From: Micromonospora siamensis
Lineage (GTDB): Bacteria; Actinomycetota; Actinomycetes; Mycobacteriales; Micromonosporaceae
Length of the DNA stretch: 64,000 bases
Assembly: GCF_900090305.1 (NCBI RefSeq)
Contig: NZ_LT607751.1
Span: 1,364,001 to 1,428,000 of the forward strand
Direction of reading: 5' to 3'
Shown here: positions 7,619 to 16,534 of the stretch, piece after piece
How the letters are laid out: every line of letters starts with the position of its first letter
How positions within the stretch are numbered: position 1 is the first letter of the stretch
Translations under genes and position numbers: made by a program
The notes under the pieces: generated by a model
Told to the model about the DNA's origin: nothing
Database searches by the model: none
The model's input: the letters and a program-made list of their open reading frames with translations, nothing else

Positions 7619-8215
7619 TTAGCCGGCCAGCTGGTCGACGCGGCTGACCACCTGGTCGATCAGGCCGTACTCGCGGGCCTCCTCGGCGGTGAACCAGCGG
7701 TCCCGGTCCCAGTCGCGCTTGATCTCCTCGACCGTGCGGCCGCTGTGCCGGGCGATCAGCTCCTGCATGGTCCGCTTCACGTGCAGCATGTTCTCGGCCT
7801 GGATGTTGATGTCGGCCACCGTGCCGCCGAAGCCGCCGGACGGCTGGTGCATCAGGATCCGCGAGTGCGGGAGCGCGTAGCGCTTGCCCGCCGTGCCGGC
7901 GCAGAGCAGGAACTGCCCCATCGAGCCGGCGAGCCCGAGGGCCAGGGTGGCCACGTCGTTCTTCACGTACCGCATGGTGTCGTAGACGGCCATCCCCGCC
8001 GTGACCGAGCCGCCCGGCGAGTTGATGTAGAGCGTGATGTCCCGGTCGCTGTCCTCCGCCGCCAGCAGCAGGATCTGGGCGCAGATCTGGTTGGCCGAGT
8101 CGTCGGTGACCTCGGTGCCGAGGAAGACGATCCGCTCCCGCAGCAGGCGCTGGAAGACCTGGTCACCGAAGGTCGGCTGGCTGTCGTCCAACATCCGTAC
8201 GCCGTCGAAGATCAT
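7619..8215 (-). CDS. clpP: ATP-dependent Clp protease proteolytic subunit (198 aa)
   Basis: Serine peptidase of family S14 forming the Clp proteolytic barrel. The triad is visible: S98 in LAGSMGQ, H123 in ILMHQPSGG and D172 in RDRW. The ATG at 8215 has GGGAGG 8 nt upstream and is preferred to the GTG at 8224, which lies inside that site. The gene stands alone with no second clpP or clpX, and a ClgR/PopR-type activator gene is directly upstream in the same direction. Active-site surroundings (AGSMGQFLL rather than AASMGAVLL) put it in the divergent ClpP3/4-like group rather than the housekeeping pair; this is a judgement by eye. Confidence 0.93.
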   Translation of the reverse strand: MIFDGVRMLDDSQPTFGDQVFQRLLRERIVFLGTEVTDDSANQICAQILLLAAEDSDRDITLYINSPGGSVTAGMAVYDTMRYVKNDVATLALGLAGSMGQFLLCAGTAGKRYALPHSRILMHQPSGGFGGTVADINIQAENMLHVKRTMQELIARHSGRTVEEIKRDWDRDRWFTAEEAREYGLIDQVVSRVDQLAG

Positions 8216-8304
8216 CGCGACCACCTCCCGCGCCGGCGGGCGATCGACTCCGCCCGGGGACCGGCGCCTCCAGCCTGCGTCCGCCGGTGGCCGGGAGACC
8301 AGGA

Positions 8305-8323
8305 TTTCTGCCCGCGGCAGATC
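8305..8323. promoter_or_regulatory. PopR/ClgR-like operator upstream of clpP
   Basis: TTTCTGCC at 8305-8312 faces GGCAGATC at 8316-8323 with a 3-nt centre, a dyad resembling the TTTCTGC...GCAGAAA sites I recall for Streptomyces PopR, though the spacing between the TTTCTGC and GCAGA parts is 5 rather than 3. A half site GGCAGAA follows at 8331-8337. It is 90 nt upstream of clpP and just past the regulator gene's stop codon. Confidence 0.55.
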
Positions 8324-8347
8324 CGCCGTGGGCAGAACCCCGCCGGC

Positions 8348-9010
8348 CTAGGCGGCGGTCAGCCGCCGCCGACGGGCCCGGGCCCGCCGCCGCGCCAGCA
8401 TCGCCGAGGTACGCGGACCGGTGCGCCCGCCCGGGGCGGAGGCGGTCAGCCAGACCCGCAGGCCGGCCCCGCCCACCGGCGAGCCGAGCCGCCCGGCCGA
8501 CCCGTCGCCCAGCGGCGCCCCGAGCCCGGCTGGCGACCCCACGCCGAACGGTGTGCCGAGGCGGGGCAGCGCGGCCACGACGTGCGGCATCGTTCCGGTC
8601 GGGTGCGGCGCCGGCGCGGCGAGATGCGACCGCGCCCCGGCGGGGTGGAAGCCGATCCGCACCGGCTGCCCGGCGGCGTCCTGGCCGGCGACGGGTAGCC
8701 GCCCGGCGGGCACCGCTCGCGGCCCGACCGACGTGGCCCCGGCCAGCCCGGCGCGGGGCGCGGCGGGAATCCGCGGTTCGACCCGCCGCAGGTCGTTGCG
8801 GGCCTCCTCGAGCAGGTCGGAGAGGCTGATCCCGAGCGCCCGGCAGATCGCCGCGAGCACCTCGGAGGAGGCCTCCTTGCGCCCGCGCTCGACCTCGGAG
8901 AGGTAGGGCAGGGACACCCCGGCGACCTCGGCCACCTCGCGCAGGGTGCGGCGCTGGCGCAGCCGGATCCGACGCAGCACCCCGCCGATCACCCGTCGCA
9001 GCAACGACAT
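8348..9010 (-). CDS. clgR: ClgR/PopR-family HTH activator of clp genes (220 aa)
   Basis: ATG at 9010 follows GGAGGTGAGG. The N-terminus is the ClgR signature: [13 protein letters not shown], then an XRE HTH at about 22-66 ([39 protein letters not shown] split over two helices). ClgR and PopR switch on clpP operons in actinobacteria and are themselves degraded by ClpP through C-terminal alanines; this protein ends RRRRLTAA. The usual protein is short (110-190 residues); here an Ala/Gly/Pro-rich extension of about 140 residues separates the HTH from the terminus. It lies directly upstream of clpP with a PopR-like dyad in the gap, so a self-limiting loop is expected. Confidence 0.88.
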   Translation of the reverse strand: MSLLRRVIGGVLRRIRLRQRRTLREVAEVAGVSLPYLSEVERGRKEASSEVLAAICRALGISLSDLLEEARNDLRRVEPRIPAAPRAGLAGATSVGPRAVPAGRLPVAGQDAAGQPVRIGFHPAGARSHLAAPAPHPTGTMPHVVAALPRLGTPFGVGSPAGLGAPLGDGSAGRLGSPVGGAGLRVWLTASAPGGRTGPRTSAMLARRRARARRRRLTAA

Positions 9011-9175
9011 GGCCGCCTCACCTCCGCGCCTCGGCGTACCGGACACCCCCATCATGCCCGGAGCGGGCGGGCCGTGTCGGCCCTGCCGGTGCCGCCGGGC
9101 CACCCCGACGTGCGAAGCCCCGCGTACCCGCTATGTTGTGGTCGTGCAGGCGACGGCGGGGGAGCAGGTTCGACG

Positions 9176-10192
9176 GTGATCCATTTTCCCGCGCAGCGGC
9201 GAGGGCCGCTGAGCGCGCTCAGCCTGCGCCTGCTGGCCGCCCTGCTCCTGGTCCTGACCGTGGTAGGGGTGGTCTACCTCGACCGGGACGGCTACCGCGA
9301 CGTCAACGAGGACGGCCTGACCCTCCTCGACTGCTTCTACTACGCGGTGGTCACCCTGTCGACCACCGGATACGGCGACATCACCCCGTTCACGCCGTCG
9401 GCCCGGCTGGTCAACGTCCTGTTCATCACCCCGGCCCGGGTGATCTTCCTGATCATCCTGGTCGGCACCACCCTGGAAGTCCTGACCGAGCAGTACCGGA
9501 CCGGCCGTCGCCTGTCGCGGTGGAGGAGAACCGTGAAGGACCACGTCATCATCTGCGGCTACGGCACCAAGGGCCGCAGCGCGGTCTCCGCCCTGCTGGA
9601 GAACGGCCTGGACAAGTCCCGGATCGTGGTGGTGGAGCGCAGCGGCGCCGCCCTGCGCCAGGCCACCTCGGCCGGGCTGGTGGCGATCGAGGGCTCGGCG
9701 ACCCGCTCGGCGGTGCTGGAGCAGGCGCACGTCCGGACCGCCAAGTCGGTGATCATCGCGACCGACAGCGACGACGCCTCGGTGCTGGTGGCGCTGACGG
9801 TCCGGCAGCTCACCGCCGGCCAGGTCCGGATCATCGCGGCGGTCCGCGAGGCGGAGAACGCCCCGCTGCTGCGGCAGAGCGGCGCGCACCACGTGATCGT
9901 CTCCTCGGCCACCGCCGGCCGGCTGCTCGGCCTCTCCACCTCGGCGCCGCCCCTGATCGACGTGGTGGAGGACCTGCTCACCCCCGGGCAGGGCATGGCC
10001 CTGGCCATGCGCTCCGCCGAGCGGCACGAGGTCGGCAAGTCCCCCCGGGAGCTGGAGTCGCTGGTCATCGCCCTGGTCCGGCGCGGCAAGGTGGTGACCC
10101 TGGCGGACAAGGCCGGCGCGACGGTGGAGACCGGCGACATGCTGGTGCACGTCCGCGACGACCGCCCCAGCTCGCCCGCCCCCACCGCCTGA
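9176..10192 (+). CDS. Two-TM potassium channel with RCK/TrkA-N domain (338 aa)
   Basis: Membrane channel of the Kch/MthK layout. TM1 is at about residues 16-34, the pore helix and selectivity filter TTGYGD at 63-68, TM2 at about 79-100, then a cytoplasmic RCK domain starting KDHVIICGYGTKGRSA (Rossmann GxGxxG) and a C-terminal TrkA-C part. GTG at 9176 is the first start compatible with the membrane topology; GGGGAG is 12 nt upstream. It is divergent from clgR. A hairpin follows the stop. Gating by NAD or another ligand through RCK is family knowledge. Confidence 0.9.
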   Translation: MIHFPAQRRGPLSALSLRLLAALLLVLTVVGVVYLDRDGYRDVNEDGLTLLDCFYYAVVTLSTTGYGDITPFTPSARLVNVLFITPARVIFLIILVGTTLEVLTEQYRTGRRLSRWRRTVKDHVIICGYGTKGRSAVSALLENGLDKSRIVVVERSGAALRQATSAGLVAIEGSATRSAVLEQAHVRTAKSVIIATDSDDASVLVALTVRQLTAGQVRIIAAVREAENAPLLRQSGAHHVIVSSATAGRLLGLSTSAPPLIDVVEDLLTPGQGMALAMRSAERHEVGKSPRELESLVIALVRRGKVVTLADKAGATVETGDMLVHVRDDRPSSPAPTA

Positions 10193-10200
10193 CGACGACC

Positions 10201-10238
10201 GAAGGCGGCCGTCCCGGGAACCGGGGACGGCCGCCTTC
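10201..10238. terminator. Bidirectional terminator between K+ channel and korB
   Basis: GAAGGCGGCCGTCCC (10201-10215) pairs over 15 bp with 10224-10238; loop of 8 nt. Located between converging genes. Confidence 0.8.
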
Positions 10239-10255
10239 GTCGTGTCGCGTCGGGC

Positions 10256-11323
10256 CTAGAGGATCGTCCAGGTGTCGCCGCTGCCGAGCAGGGCGCCGAG
10301 CTGCTGCTCGGGGGTCTCGGTGACGGTGGCCCGGGCGCTGGCGACCTGCTCCTGCACCACCCGGTCGTAGGACGGGCGGCCCACCGACCGGAACACCCCG
10401 ATCGGGGTGTTGCGCAGGTCCAGCCCGGGCAGCCGGGACAGCGCGAAGGCGTACGCCGGGTCGGTGACCGTCGCGTCGTGCACGACGATCTCCTCCGCCG
10501 GGGTGGCCGCCGTCTCGCGGACCTCCAGGCCGAAGCCGCCCGGCGGGTGGACGACGCAGAACTGCCCGTCCTTGCCGCCGACCTGGCTGTTCGGCTTGCC
10601 AGCTGCGCCGAAGACGATCGGCTGCCCGTGCTCCAGCCGGATCAGGAAGTCGTCCCGGGTCGCCGGCTCCTTGAGCTGGTCGAAGGCGCCGTCGTTGAAG
10701 ATGTTGCAGTTCTGGTAGATCTCCACGAACGCCGAGCCCTCGTGCTGGGCGGCGGCCCGCAGCACCGACTGGAGGTGCTTGCGGTCGCTGTCGATGGTGC
10801 GGGCGACGAAGGTGGCCTCCGCGCCCAACGCCAGCGAGAGCGGGTTGAACGGAGCGTCCGCCGAGCCCACCGGGGTCGACTTGGTGATCTTGCCGACCTC
10901 GGAGGTGGGCGAGTACTGCCCCTTGGTCAGGCCGTAGATCCGGTTGTTGAACAGCAGGATCTTCAGGTTGACGTTGCGGCGCAGCGCGTGGATCAGGTGG
11001 TTGCCGCCGATGGAGAGCGCGTCACCGTCGCCGGTCACCACCCAGACCGACAGGTCCGGCCGGGACACCGACAGGCCGGTGGCGATCGCCGGGGCGCGAC
11101 CGTGGATCGAGTGCATCCCGTACGTGTTCATGTAGTACGGGAAGCGCGACGAGCAGCCGATCCCGGAGATGAAGACCGTGTTCTCCCGGGGGATGTTCAG
11201 CTCCGGCATGAACTGCTGGACGGCGGCCAGAATCGCGTAGTCGCCGCAGCCGGGGCACCAGCGCACCTCCTGGTCGGACTTGAAGTCCTTGGCGGTGAGC
11301 TTGAGGGCGACGGGCTCAGACAT
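10256..11323 (-). CDS. korB: 2-oxoglutarate:ferredoxin oxidoreductase, beta subunit (355 aa)
   Basis: Carries the thiamine-diphosphate site and a 4Fe-4S ligand set: WCPGCGDY at about 22-29, GDGDALSIGGNH as the TPP/Mg motif, and FNNRIYGLTKGQYSPTS as in KorB. With KorA it oxidatively decarboxylates a 2-oxo acid, reducing ferredoxin; in actinobacteria the pair provides an alternative to the 2-oxoglutarate dehydrogenase complex. Its ATG at 11323 overlaps the korA stop by 8 nt (ATGTCTGA), so translation is coupled. No ferredoxin gene adjoins. Confidence 0.95.
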   Translation of the reverse strand: MSEPVALKLTAKDFKSDQEVRWCPGCGDYAILAAVQQFMPELNIPRENTVFISGIGCSSRFPYYMNTYGMHSIHGRAPAIATGLSVSRPDLSVWVVTGDGDALSIGGNHLIHALRRNVNLKILLFNNRIYGLTKGQYSPTSEVGKITKSTPVGSADAPFNPLSLALGAEATFVARTIDSDRKHLQSVLRAAAQHEGSAFVEIYQNCNIFNDGAFDQLKEPATRDDFLIRLEHGQPIVFGAAGKPNSQVGGKDGQFCVVHPPGGFGLEVRETAATPAEEIVVHDATVTDPAYAFALSRLPGLDLRNTPIGVFRSVGRPSYDRVVQEQVASARATVTETPEQQLGALLGSGDTWTIL

Positions 11324-13163
11324 TCTTCAGGACCTCTTCCAGCATCGTCTCCAGCTCGGCGGCCGTGAACGGCAGACCGCGGACCTGGTTGTAGCCGATC
11401 GCGTCGACCAGGTACTTCGCCCGGATCACGTGGGCGAGCTGGCCGAGGTTCATCTCGGGGATGACCACCCGGTCGTACGAGCGCAGCACCTCGCCGAGGT
11501 TGGCCGGCATCGGCGACAGGTGCCGCAGGTGCGCCTGGGCGACGGAGAGGCCGCGCTGGCGCAGCCCACGGCAGGCCGCCCCGATCGGGCCGTACGTCGA
11601 GCCCCAGCCGAGCACCAGCACCCGGGCGTCGCCGTCCGGGTCCTCGACCTCGACCTCCGGCACCGGGATCGTCTCGATCCGCGCCGCCCGGGTACGCACC
11701 ATGAAGTCGTGGTTCGCCGGGTCGTACGAGATGTCACCGGTCTTGTCGGCCTTCTCCAGGCCGCCGATCCGGTGCTCCAGCCCCGGGGTGCCCGGCACGG
11801 CCCACGGCCGGGCCAGCGTCTCCGGGTCGCGCAGGTAGGGCAGGAAGGTGGTGCCGTCCTCGCCGTTGGGTGCGGTGGCGAACTCGACGCGCAGGTCGGG
11901 CAGGCTCTCCACGTCGGGCAGCAGCCACGGCTCGGAGCCGTTCGCGACGTAGTTGTCCGACAGCAGGATCACCGGGGTGCGGTAGGTCAGCGCGATCCGG
12001 GCCGCCTCCAGGGCCGCGTGGAAGCAGTCCGACGGCGACTTCGGGGCGATCACCGCGACCGGGGCCTCGCCGTGCCGGCCGTTCAGGGCCATGTTCAGGT
12101 CGGCCTGCTCGGTCTTGGTCGGCATGCCGGTGGACGGCCCGGCCCGCTGCACGTCGACGATGACCAGCGGCAGCTCCAGCGCCACCGCGAGGGAGATCGT
12201 CTCGCTCTTGAGCGCCACGCCGGGGCCGCTGGTGGTGGTGACGCCGAGCGAGCCGCCGTACGACGCGCCCAGGGCGGCGCCGACCGCGGCGATCTCGTCC
12301 TCGGCCTGCATGGTGACGACGCCGAACTTCTTGTGCTTGCTCAGCTCGTGCAGGATGTCCGACGCCGGGGTGATCGGGTAGGCGCCCAGGAAGACCGGCA
12401 GGCCGGAGCGTACCCCGGCGGCCACCAGGCCGAGCGAGAGCGCCTGGTTGCCGGTGATGTTCCGGTAGGTGCCCGGGTGCATCTTGGCCGGCTTGACCTC
12501 GTACCGGACGGCGAAGTCCTCGGTGGTCTCGCCGAAGTTCCAGCCGGCCTTGAAGGCGGCCACGTTCGCGGCGACCAGCTCGGGCCGGGCGGCGAACTTG
12601 CGCTCCAGGAAGCGCAGCGTCGAGGCGTACGGCCGGGAGTACATCCAGGAGAGCAGGCCGAGGGCGAACATGTTCTTCGCCCGCTCGGCGTCCTTCTTGG
12701 ACACGTCCTGGTCGGCGAGGGCGCCGACGGTCATCGAGGTGAGCGCCACCGGGTGGACCACATAGCCGGCGAGCGAGTCGTCGTCCAGCGGGCTGGTCTG
12801 GTAGCCGACCTTGGCCAGGTTGCGGCGGGTGAACTCGTCGGTGTTGACGATGATGTCCGCCCCGCGCGGCAGGTCGGCCAGGTTGGCCTTGAGCGCGGCC
12901 GGGTTCATCGCCACCAGCACGTTCGGCGCGTCGCCGGGGGTGAGGATGTCGTAGTCGGCGAAGTGCACCTGGAAGCTCGACACGCCCGGCAGGGTGCCGG
13001 CGGGGGCGCGGATCTCGGCCGGGAAGTTCGGCAACGTGGAGATGTCGTTGCCGAGCTGCGCGGTCTCCGAGGTGAACCGGTCGCCGGTCAACTGCATGCC
13101 GTCGCCGGAGTCACCGGCGAACCGGATGACGACCCGGTCCAGTTGACGGATCTGCTTGGTCAC
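11316..13163 (-). CDS. korA: 2-oxoglutarate:ferredoxin oxidoreductase, fused gamma-alpha subunit (615 aa)
   Basis: GTG at 13163 has AAGGTGG 6 nt upstream and is preferred over an ATG at 13262, which would add a basic, unrelated 33-residue tail. Residues 1-190 are the gamma domain (RFAGDSGDGMQLTGDRF), followed by the alpha pyrimidine-binding domain (GNQALSLGLVAAG, AYPITPASDILHEL, QAEDEIAAVGAALGASYGG, TTTSGPG). The fused order is the actinobacterial KorA/OorA type. First gene of the korAB operon; about 250 nt of upstream sequence contains an AT-rich stretch (13310-13370) that probably holds the promoter, though I cannot assign boxes. Confidence 0.95.
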   Translation of the reverse strand: MTKQIRQLDRVVIRFAGDSGDGMQLTGDRFTSETAQLGNDISTLPNFPAEIRAPAGTLPGVSSFQVHFADYDILTPGDAPNVLVAMNPAALKANLADLPRGADIIVNTDEFTRRNLAKVGYQTSPLDDDSLAGYVVHPVALTSMTVGALADQDVSKKDAERAKNMFALGLLSWMYSRPYASTLRFLERKFAARPELVAANVAAFKAGWNFGETTEDFAVRYEVKPAKMHPGTYRNITGNQALSLGLVAAGVRSGLPVFLGAYPITPASDILHELSKHKKFGVVTMQAEDEIAAVGAALGASYGGSLGVTTTSGPGVALKSETISLAVALELPLVIVDVQRAGPSTGMPTKTEQADLNMALNGRHGEAPVAVIAPKSPSDCFHAALEAARIALTYRTPVILLSDNYVANGSEPWLLPDVESLPDLRVEFATAPNGEDGTTFLPYLRDPETLARPWAVPGTPGLEHRIGGLEKADKTGDISYDPANHDFMVRTRAARIETIPVPEVEVEDPDGDARVLVLGWGSTYGPIGAACRGLRQRGLSVAQAHLRHLSPMPANLGEVLRSYDRVVIPEMNLGQLAHVIRAKYLVDAIGYNQVRGLPFTAAELETMLEEVLKNV

Positions 13164-13410
13164 TGTGCCACCTTCGCGTGCCCGGTCACGAGCCCTCCCT
13201 GACGCGCCGCTGCGCCCGGTCCACCAGATGACTGGGCCGGCCCGCTTGGATTTCTGCTTCAAAGCCTACGTCGAACGGTCTGGGCGACTCCCCAGGAGGC
13301 CCGAGGAGCGAGACACTATTACGCGGCTATTTGTCGGATTATGTGTTGATTAGAACCGGCCGCCGTAATTCAGATCACCGAGGTCCGCCGGTGGCCGGGT
13401 CAGCGTGGCG

Positions 13411-14970
13411 TCAGTCGGTGGCCGCCGGGGCGGACTCGGCCGACGGGTCGGTGAACCGCCGGCGCAGCGAGGTGGTGGCCAACCCGAGGGCCAGCGCCAC
13501 CAGCAGCGCGGAGACCGCGATCAGCGCCAGCGCGGTGTGCTGGCCGGAGAACCCCTGGCCGTCGCTACCGTCCCGCTGGCCCGCCGCGGCCAGCACGCCC
13601 TGCGAGCCGGTCGGGGCCGGGGTGGCCACCGGCGGGGTCGCCAGGGCCGCCGCCGCGGTGATCCGGAAGCTCATCTGCATCTGCCGGGTCCGCCCGTTGC
13701 GCGGGTCGAGCTGGCCGGCGACCGCGCCGGCCAGCGGGCTGAGCCGCTGCGCCTGCGGCGTCGCGGCCACGGTGAGCCGCAACTCGGTCCCGCTGCCGGC
13801 CGCCACCGTCCCGGTGTCGCACCGGGTACGCCCCGACCCCGCGTCCACACAGCCCGGCGGCAGCGTCGACACGGTCACCCCGGCCGGCAGGGTCACCTCG
13901 ATCCGGCCCTTCGCGTCGGCCTTGCCGGTGTTGCCCAGTCGCACCGCCAGCACGGCCGGGTCGCCGCTGATGTCGAAGGCCGGCGGGTCGGCGCGCAGCG
14001 AGATGCCGGGCACCGGCGGGCCGGGCGGGAACAGCACCGCGAAGCCCTCGTCGTCGACGGCCGTGCCGCTGACCGAGGGCGCCCGCCCGACGACCCGTAC
14101 CGCGCCGCTGAGCGGCATCGAACGCCAGGCGTCGCCGCTGACCCGCACCCGGACCAGGGCGCTGAACCGGGCCCCGGGGGCGGTCGTCCACTCGCCACAG
14201 CGGTAGCCGCCACCGCCGGCCGGGGCGCAACCCGGCGTACCGGCGTCGGTCAGGCCGGCCGGCAGCGTGTAGCCGAGGCGGATCTGCTCGGTCACGGTGC
14301 CGGTGTTCGCCACCGTGACGCGGAGGCTGGTCACCGTCCGGTCGGCGTTCCAGTAGGCCGGGGTGAGCACCACGTCGCCGGTGCTCACCGCGACGCCGAC
14401 CTGCCCCTGCGGTTGCTGGCCAGGAGCGGCCGGCGGGGCGGCCGGCGCCCCCGGGGGCACACCGGGGGCCGCGGGCGACCCGCCGGGAACCGCGGGCGGC
14501 GTTCCCGGGACCGCGGGCGGGACGACCGGCGGCGGGGCCGGGGCCTTGGCGGTGGGGGAGGTGGTGGTCGGCGCCGGTACGCCCGGAGCCGGCGCGGTCG
14601 TGGTGCTGGTCGGGGCCGGGGCCGGGGCGGTGGTCGTGGTGGTGGGCGCCGGGGCCGGCGCGGTGGTCTCCGGGGGCGGGGCCACCGTGGGCGGGGCCGT
14701 GGTCGGCTCCGGGGCGCTCGTGGTGGTGGTCGGGTCGGGATCGCTCGTGGTGGTGGTCGGATCGGGCACCGGATCCGTGGCCGGGTCGGTGACCACCTCA
14801 CCCGGGTCGGTGGCGGCGGTGACGACGCCGGTCACGGTCGGCGCGGCCGTCGCCCAACCGGGCGCCGCCGCGGTCGCGGCGAGCACACCGGCGGCGAGGG
14901 CCGCCGCCAGCAGCGGCGCGGTGCGCCGACCACCGGCCCGGGCGACCGGGCGTACGTCCACGCGGGCCAT
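13411..14970 (-). CDS. Secreted, membrane-anchored surface protein with Pro/Thr stalk (519 aa)
   Basis: ATG at 14970 follows GGAGGACAG. A basic start and hydrophobic signal (about 10-42) is followed by a low-complexity Thr/Pro/Ala stalk (about 50-190) that could span the peptidoglycan. Two Ig-like DUF11-type domains follow (about 195-300 and 310-420), each with a conserved YTLPAGLT or VTLPAGVT strand and a paired cysteine (GCAPAGGGGYRCGEW; GCVDAGSGRTRCDTG). A C-terminal TM helix (about 475-497) with a basic stop-transfer sequence anchors it; there is no LPXTG. Probably an exposed adhesin or sensor; function unknown. The + strand shows an open frame only because of the composition. Confidence 0.8.
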   Translation of the reverse strand: MARVDVRPVARAGGRRTAPLLAAALAAGVLAATAAAPGWATAAPTVTGVVTAATDPGEVVTDPATDPVPDPTTTTSDPDPTTTTSAPEPTTAPPTVAPPPETTAPAPAPTTTTTAPAPAPTSTTTAPAPGVPAPTTTSPTAKAPAPPPVVPPAVPGTPPAVPGGSPAAPGVPPGAPAAPPAAPGQQPQGQVGVAVSTGDVVLTPAYWNADRTVTSLRVTVANTGTVTEQIRLGYTLPAGLTDAGTPGCAPAGGGGYRCGEWTTAPGARFSALVRVRVSGDAWRSMPLSGAVRVVGRAPSVSGTAVDDEGFAVLFPPGPPVPGISLRADPPAFDISGDPAVLAVRLGNTGKADAKGRIEVTLPAGVTVSTLPPGCVDAGSGRTRCDTGTVAAGSGTELRLTVAATPQAQRLSPLAGAVAGQLDPRNGRTRQMQMSFRITAAAALATPPVATPAPTGSQGVLAAAGQRDGSDGQGFSGQHTALALIAVSALLVALALGLATTSLRRRFTDPSAESAPAATD

Positions 14971-15087
14971 CTGTCCTCCGTGACTCTGGGTGAGCTTTCC
15001 ATGTTCGTCAAAACTTGCCCTGCGGCACTAGTCCCTGCGGGGAAACAAATCCGTAACGTGTCCGGATCGCTGCGCTCTCCGGCACGG

Positions 15088-15093
15088 TAGGCT
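15088..15093 (+). promoter_or_regulatory. -10 box TAGGCT for leaderless nuoA
   Basis: TAGGCT ends 8 nt before the GTG at 15102 and no Shine-Dalgarno sequence is present. Confidence 0.45.
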
Positions 15094-15101
15094 GACCGAT
15101 C

Positions 15102-15479
15102 GTGACCGGTTACCTGGGCTCTTACGCGACGCTCGGGCTGCTGCTGCTCGCCAGCGTCCTCTTCTTCGTTACGGCGTTCTCGGCCAACCGGTTGTTACGC
15201 CCTGCCCGTCCGGCCGATCCCGCCGGCAAGCGGGCGACGTACGAATGCGGGCTCGACCCGGTCGGCGGCGACTGGGCGCAGGTCCAGATCCGTTACTACG
15301 TGTATGCGTTCTTCTACGTCTTGTTCGCGGTGGAGGCGGTCTTCCTCTTCCCTTGGGCGGTGGTCTTCGACCGGCCCGGGTTCGGGCTGGTGACCGTGGT
15401 CGAGATGGGGATCTTCGTCGGCGTGCTGGCGCTCGGCATCCTCTACGCCTGGCGGCGCAACGTCCTGCGCTGGACCTGA
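15102..15479 (+). CDS. nuoA: NADH-quinone oxidoreductase subunit A, orphan copy (125 aa)
   Basis: Three TM helices and the NuoA signature are clear: YECGLDPVGGDWAQVQIRYYVYA in the middle loop region and FLFPWAVVFD after TM2. Length is normal for the family. In complex I, NuoA lies in the membrane arm next to the quinone channel. Here no nuoB-N gene is adjacent: a wall protein precedes it and folP2 converges on it. Either it is an extra subunit copy that exchanges into complex I or works with a split partial complex encoded elsewhere. The GTG start with an immediate -10 box suggests a leaderless, independently transcribed gene. Confidence 0.92.
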   Translation: MTGYLGSYATLGLLLLASVLFFVTAFSANRLLRPARPADPAGKRATYECGLDPVGGDWAQVQIRYYVYAFFYVLFAVEAVFLFPWAVVFDRPGFGLVTVVEMGIFVGVLALGILYAWRRNVLRWT

Positions 15480-15500
15480 CCGGGCTCTCCGGTCGACCGC

Positions 15501-16370
15501 TCAGGCCAGGCCGCGGCGGGTCACCGCCGGCGGCCGGTCGCCCCGGATCGACGCCACCATGTCCAGCACCCGCCGGGTCGGCGCGACCTGGTGGGCGCGG
15601 AACACCTGGGCGCCCAGCCAGGCCGAGACCGCGGTGGCGGCGAGGGTGCCCTCCAACCGCTCGGCCACCGGCAGGTCCAGCGTCTCGCCGATGAAGTCCT
15701 TGTTGGAGAGCGCCACCAGCAGCGGCCAGCCGGTGCCGGCGAGCTCGCCGAGGCGGCGGGTGATCTTCAGCGAGTGCCGGGTGTTCTTGCCGAAGTCGTG
15801 CGCCGGGTCGATCAGGATCCCGTCGGCGCGTACGCCGAGGGAGACCGCGCGCTCGGCGAGCCCGGTCACCGTCGCGACCACGTCGCCCACCACGTCGTCG
15901 AAGGCGGCCCGGTGCGGCCGGGTCCGCGGCGCCAGCCCACCCGCGTGCGAACAGACCAGCCCCGCGCCGGTCTCGGCCGCCACCCGGGCGAGCGCCGGGT
16001 CGGCCCCGGACCAGGTGTCGTTGAGCAGGTCCGCGCCGGCCGCGACGGCCTCCACCGCCACCTCGGCCCGCCAGGTGTCGATCGAGATCACCACGTCGGG
16101 GAAGGCGGCCCGGACGGCGGCGATGGTGTCCACCGTGCGCCGGATCTCCTCGGCCACGTCGACCTCGTCGCCCGGCCCGGCCTTGACCCCGCCGATGTCG
16201 ATGATCGCCGCGCCCTCGGTGACCGCCCGGTCGACCGCGCGCAGGGCACTGTCCGCGGCGAAGGTCGCCCCCCGGTCGAAGAAGGAGTCCGGGGTGCGGT
16301 TGACGATCGCCATCACCACCAGCTCGCCCGGTGGGAACGTCCGCCCACCGAGCCGAAGCGCGCCGGCCAT
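15501..16370 (-). CDS. folP2: Dihydropteroate synthase homologue, FolP2 type (289 aa)
   Basis: The TIM-barrel DHPS signatures are present: VMAIVNRTPDSFFDRG, IIDIGGVKAGPG, ISIDTWRAEVA, LLNDTWSG and LIDPAHDFGKN. The GGVKAGPG and VNRTPDSF variants match FolP2 of mycobacteria, a paralogue reported not to complement folP1, rather than the canonical enzyme. ATG at 16370 follows AGGAGGCGGG. Location supports this: in M. tuberculosis folP2 starts the same gene block (DivIVA-like protein, tag, DUF3117). The gpgS gene that follows folP2 in mycobacteria is not here. Real activity in folate synthesis is therefore uncertain. Confidence 0.9.
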   Translation of the reverse strand: MAGALRLGGRTFPPGELVVMAIVNRTPDSFFDRGATFAADSALRAVDRAVTEGAAIIDIGGVKAGPGDEVDVAEEIRRTVDTIAAVRAAFPDVVISIDTWRAEVAVEAVAAGADLLNDTWSGADPALARVAAETGAGLVCSHAGGLAPRTRPHRAAFDDVVGDVVATVTGLAERAVSLGVRADGILIDPAHDFGKNTRHSLKITRRLGELAGTGWPLLVALSNKDFIGETLDLPVAERLEGTLAATAVSAWLGAQVFRAHQVAPTRRVLDMVASIRGDRPPAVTRRGLA

Positions 16371-16534
16371 CCCGCCTCCTGCCGTTCCGTCCGCCGTCGA
16401 CCGGGTCGCCGGCCGCCCCCGACGCTAACCGGTCGGGCACCGGGCGGCACCGCCGGAGCGCCCGTCGCCGCGGCTCGCCGATCGGTACGGGTGGTGGGGT
16501 CGCTCCGGGCCGATCCGCATGCCACGATCTCTGT

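Noticed and set aside
13163-13262. Upstream ATG start (13262) for korA
   Set aside because: Adds a basic tail unlike KorA; the GTG at 13163 has a proper ribosome site and begins the conserved gamma domain.
14400-15090. Plus-strand Gly/Val-rich frame opposite the wall-protein stalk, PE_PGRS-like in look
   Set aside because: It is the complement of the Thr/Pro stalk; the minus strand has signal peptide, domains and TM anchor.
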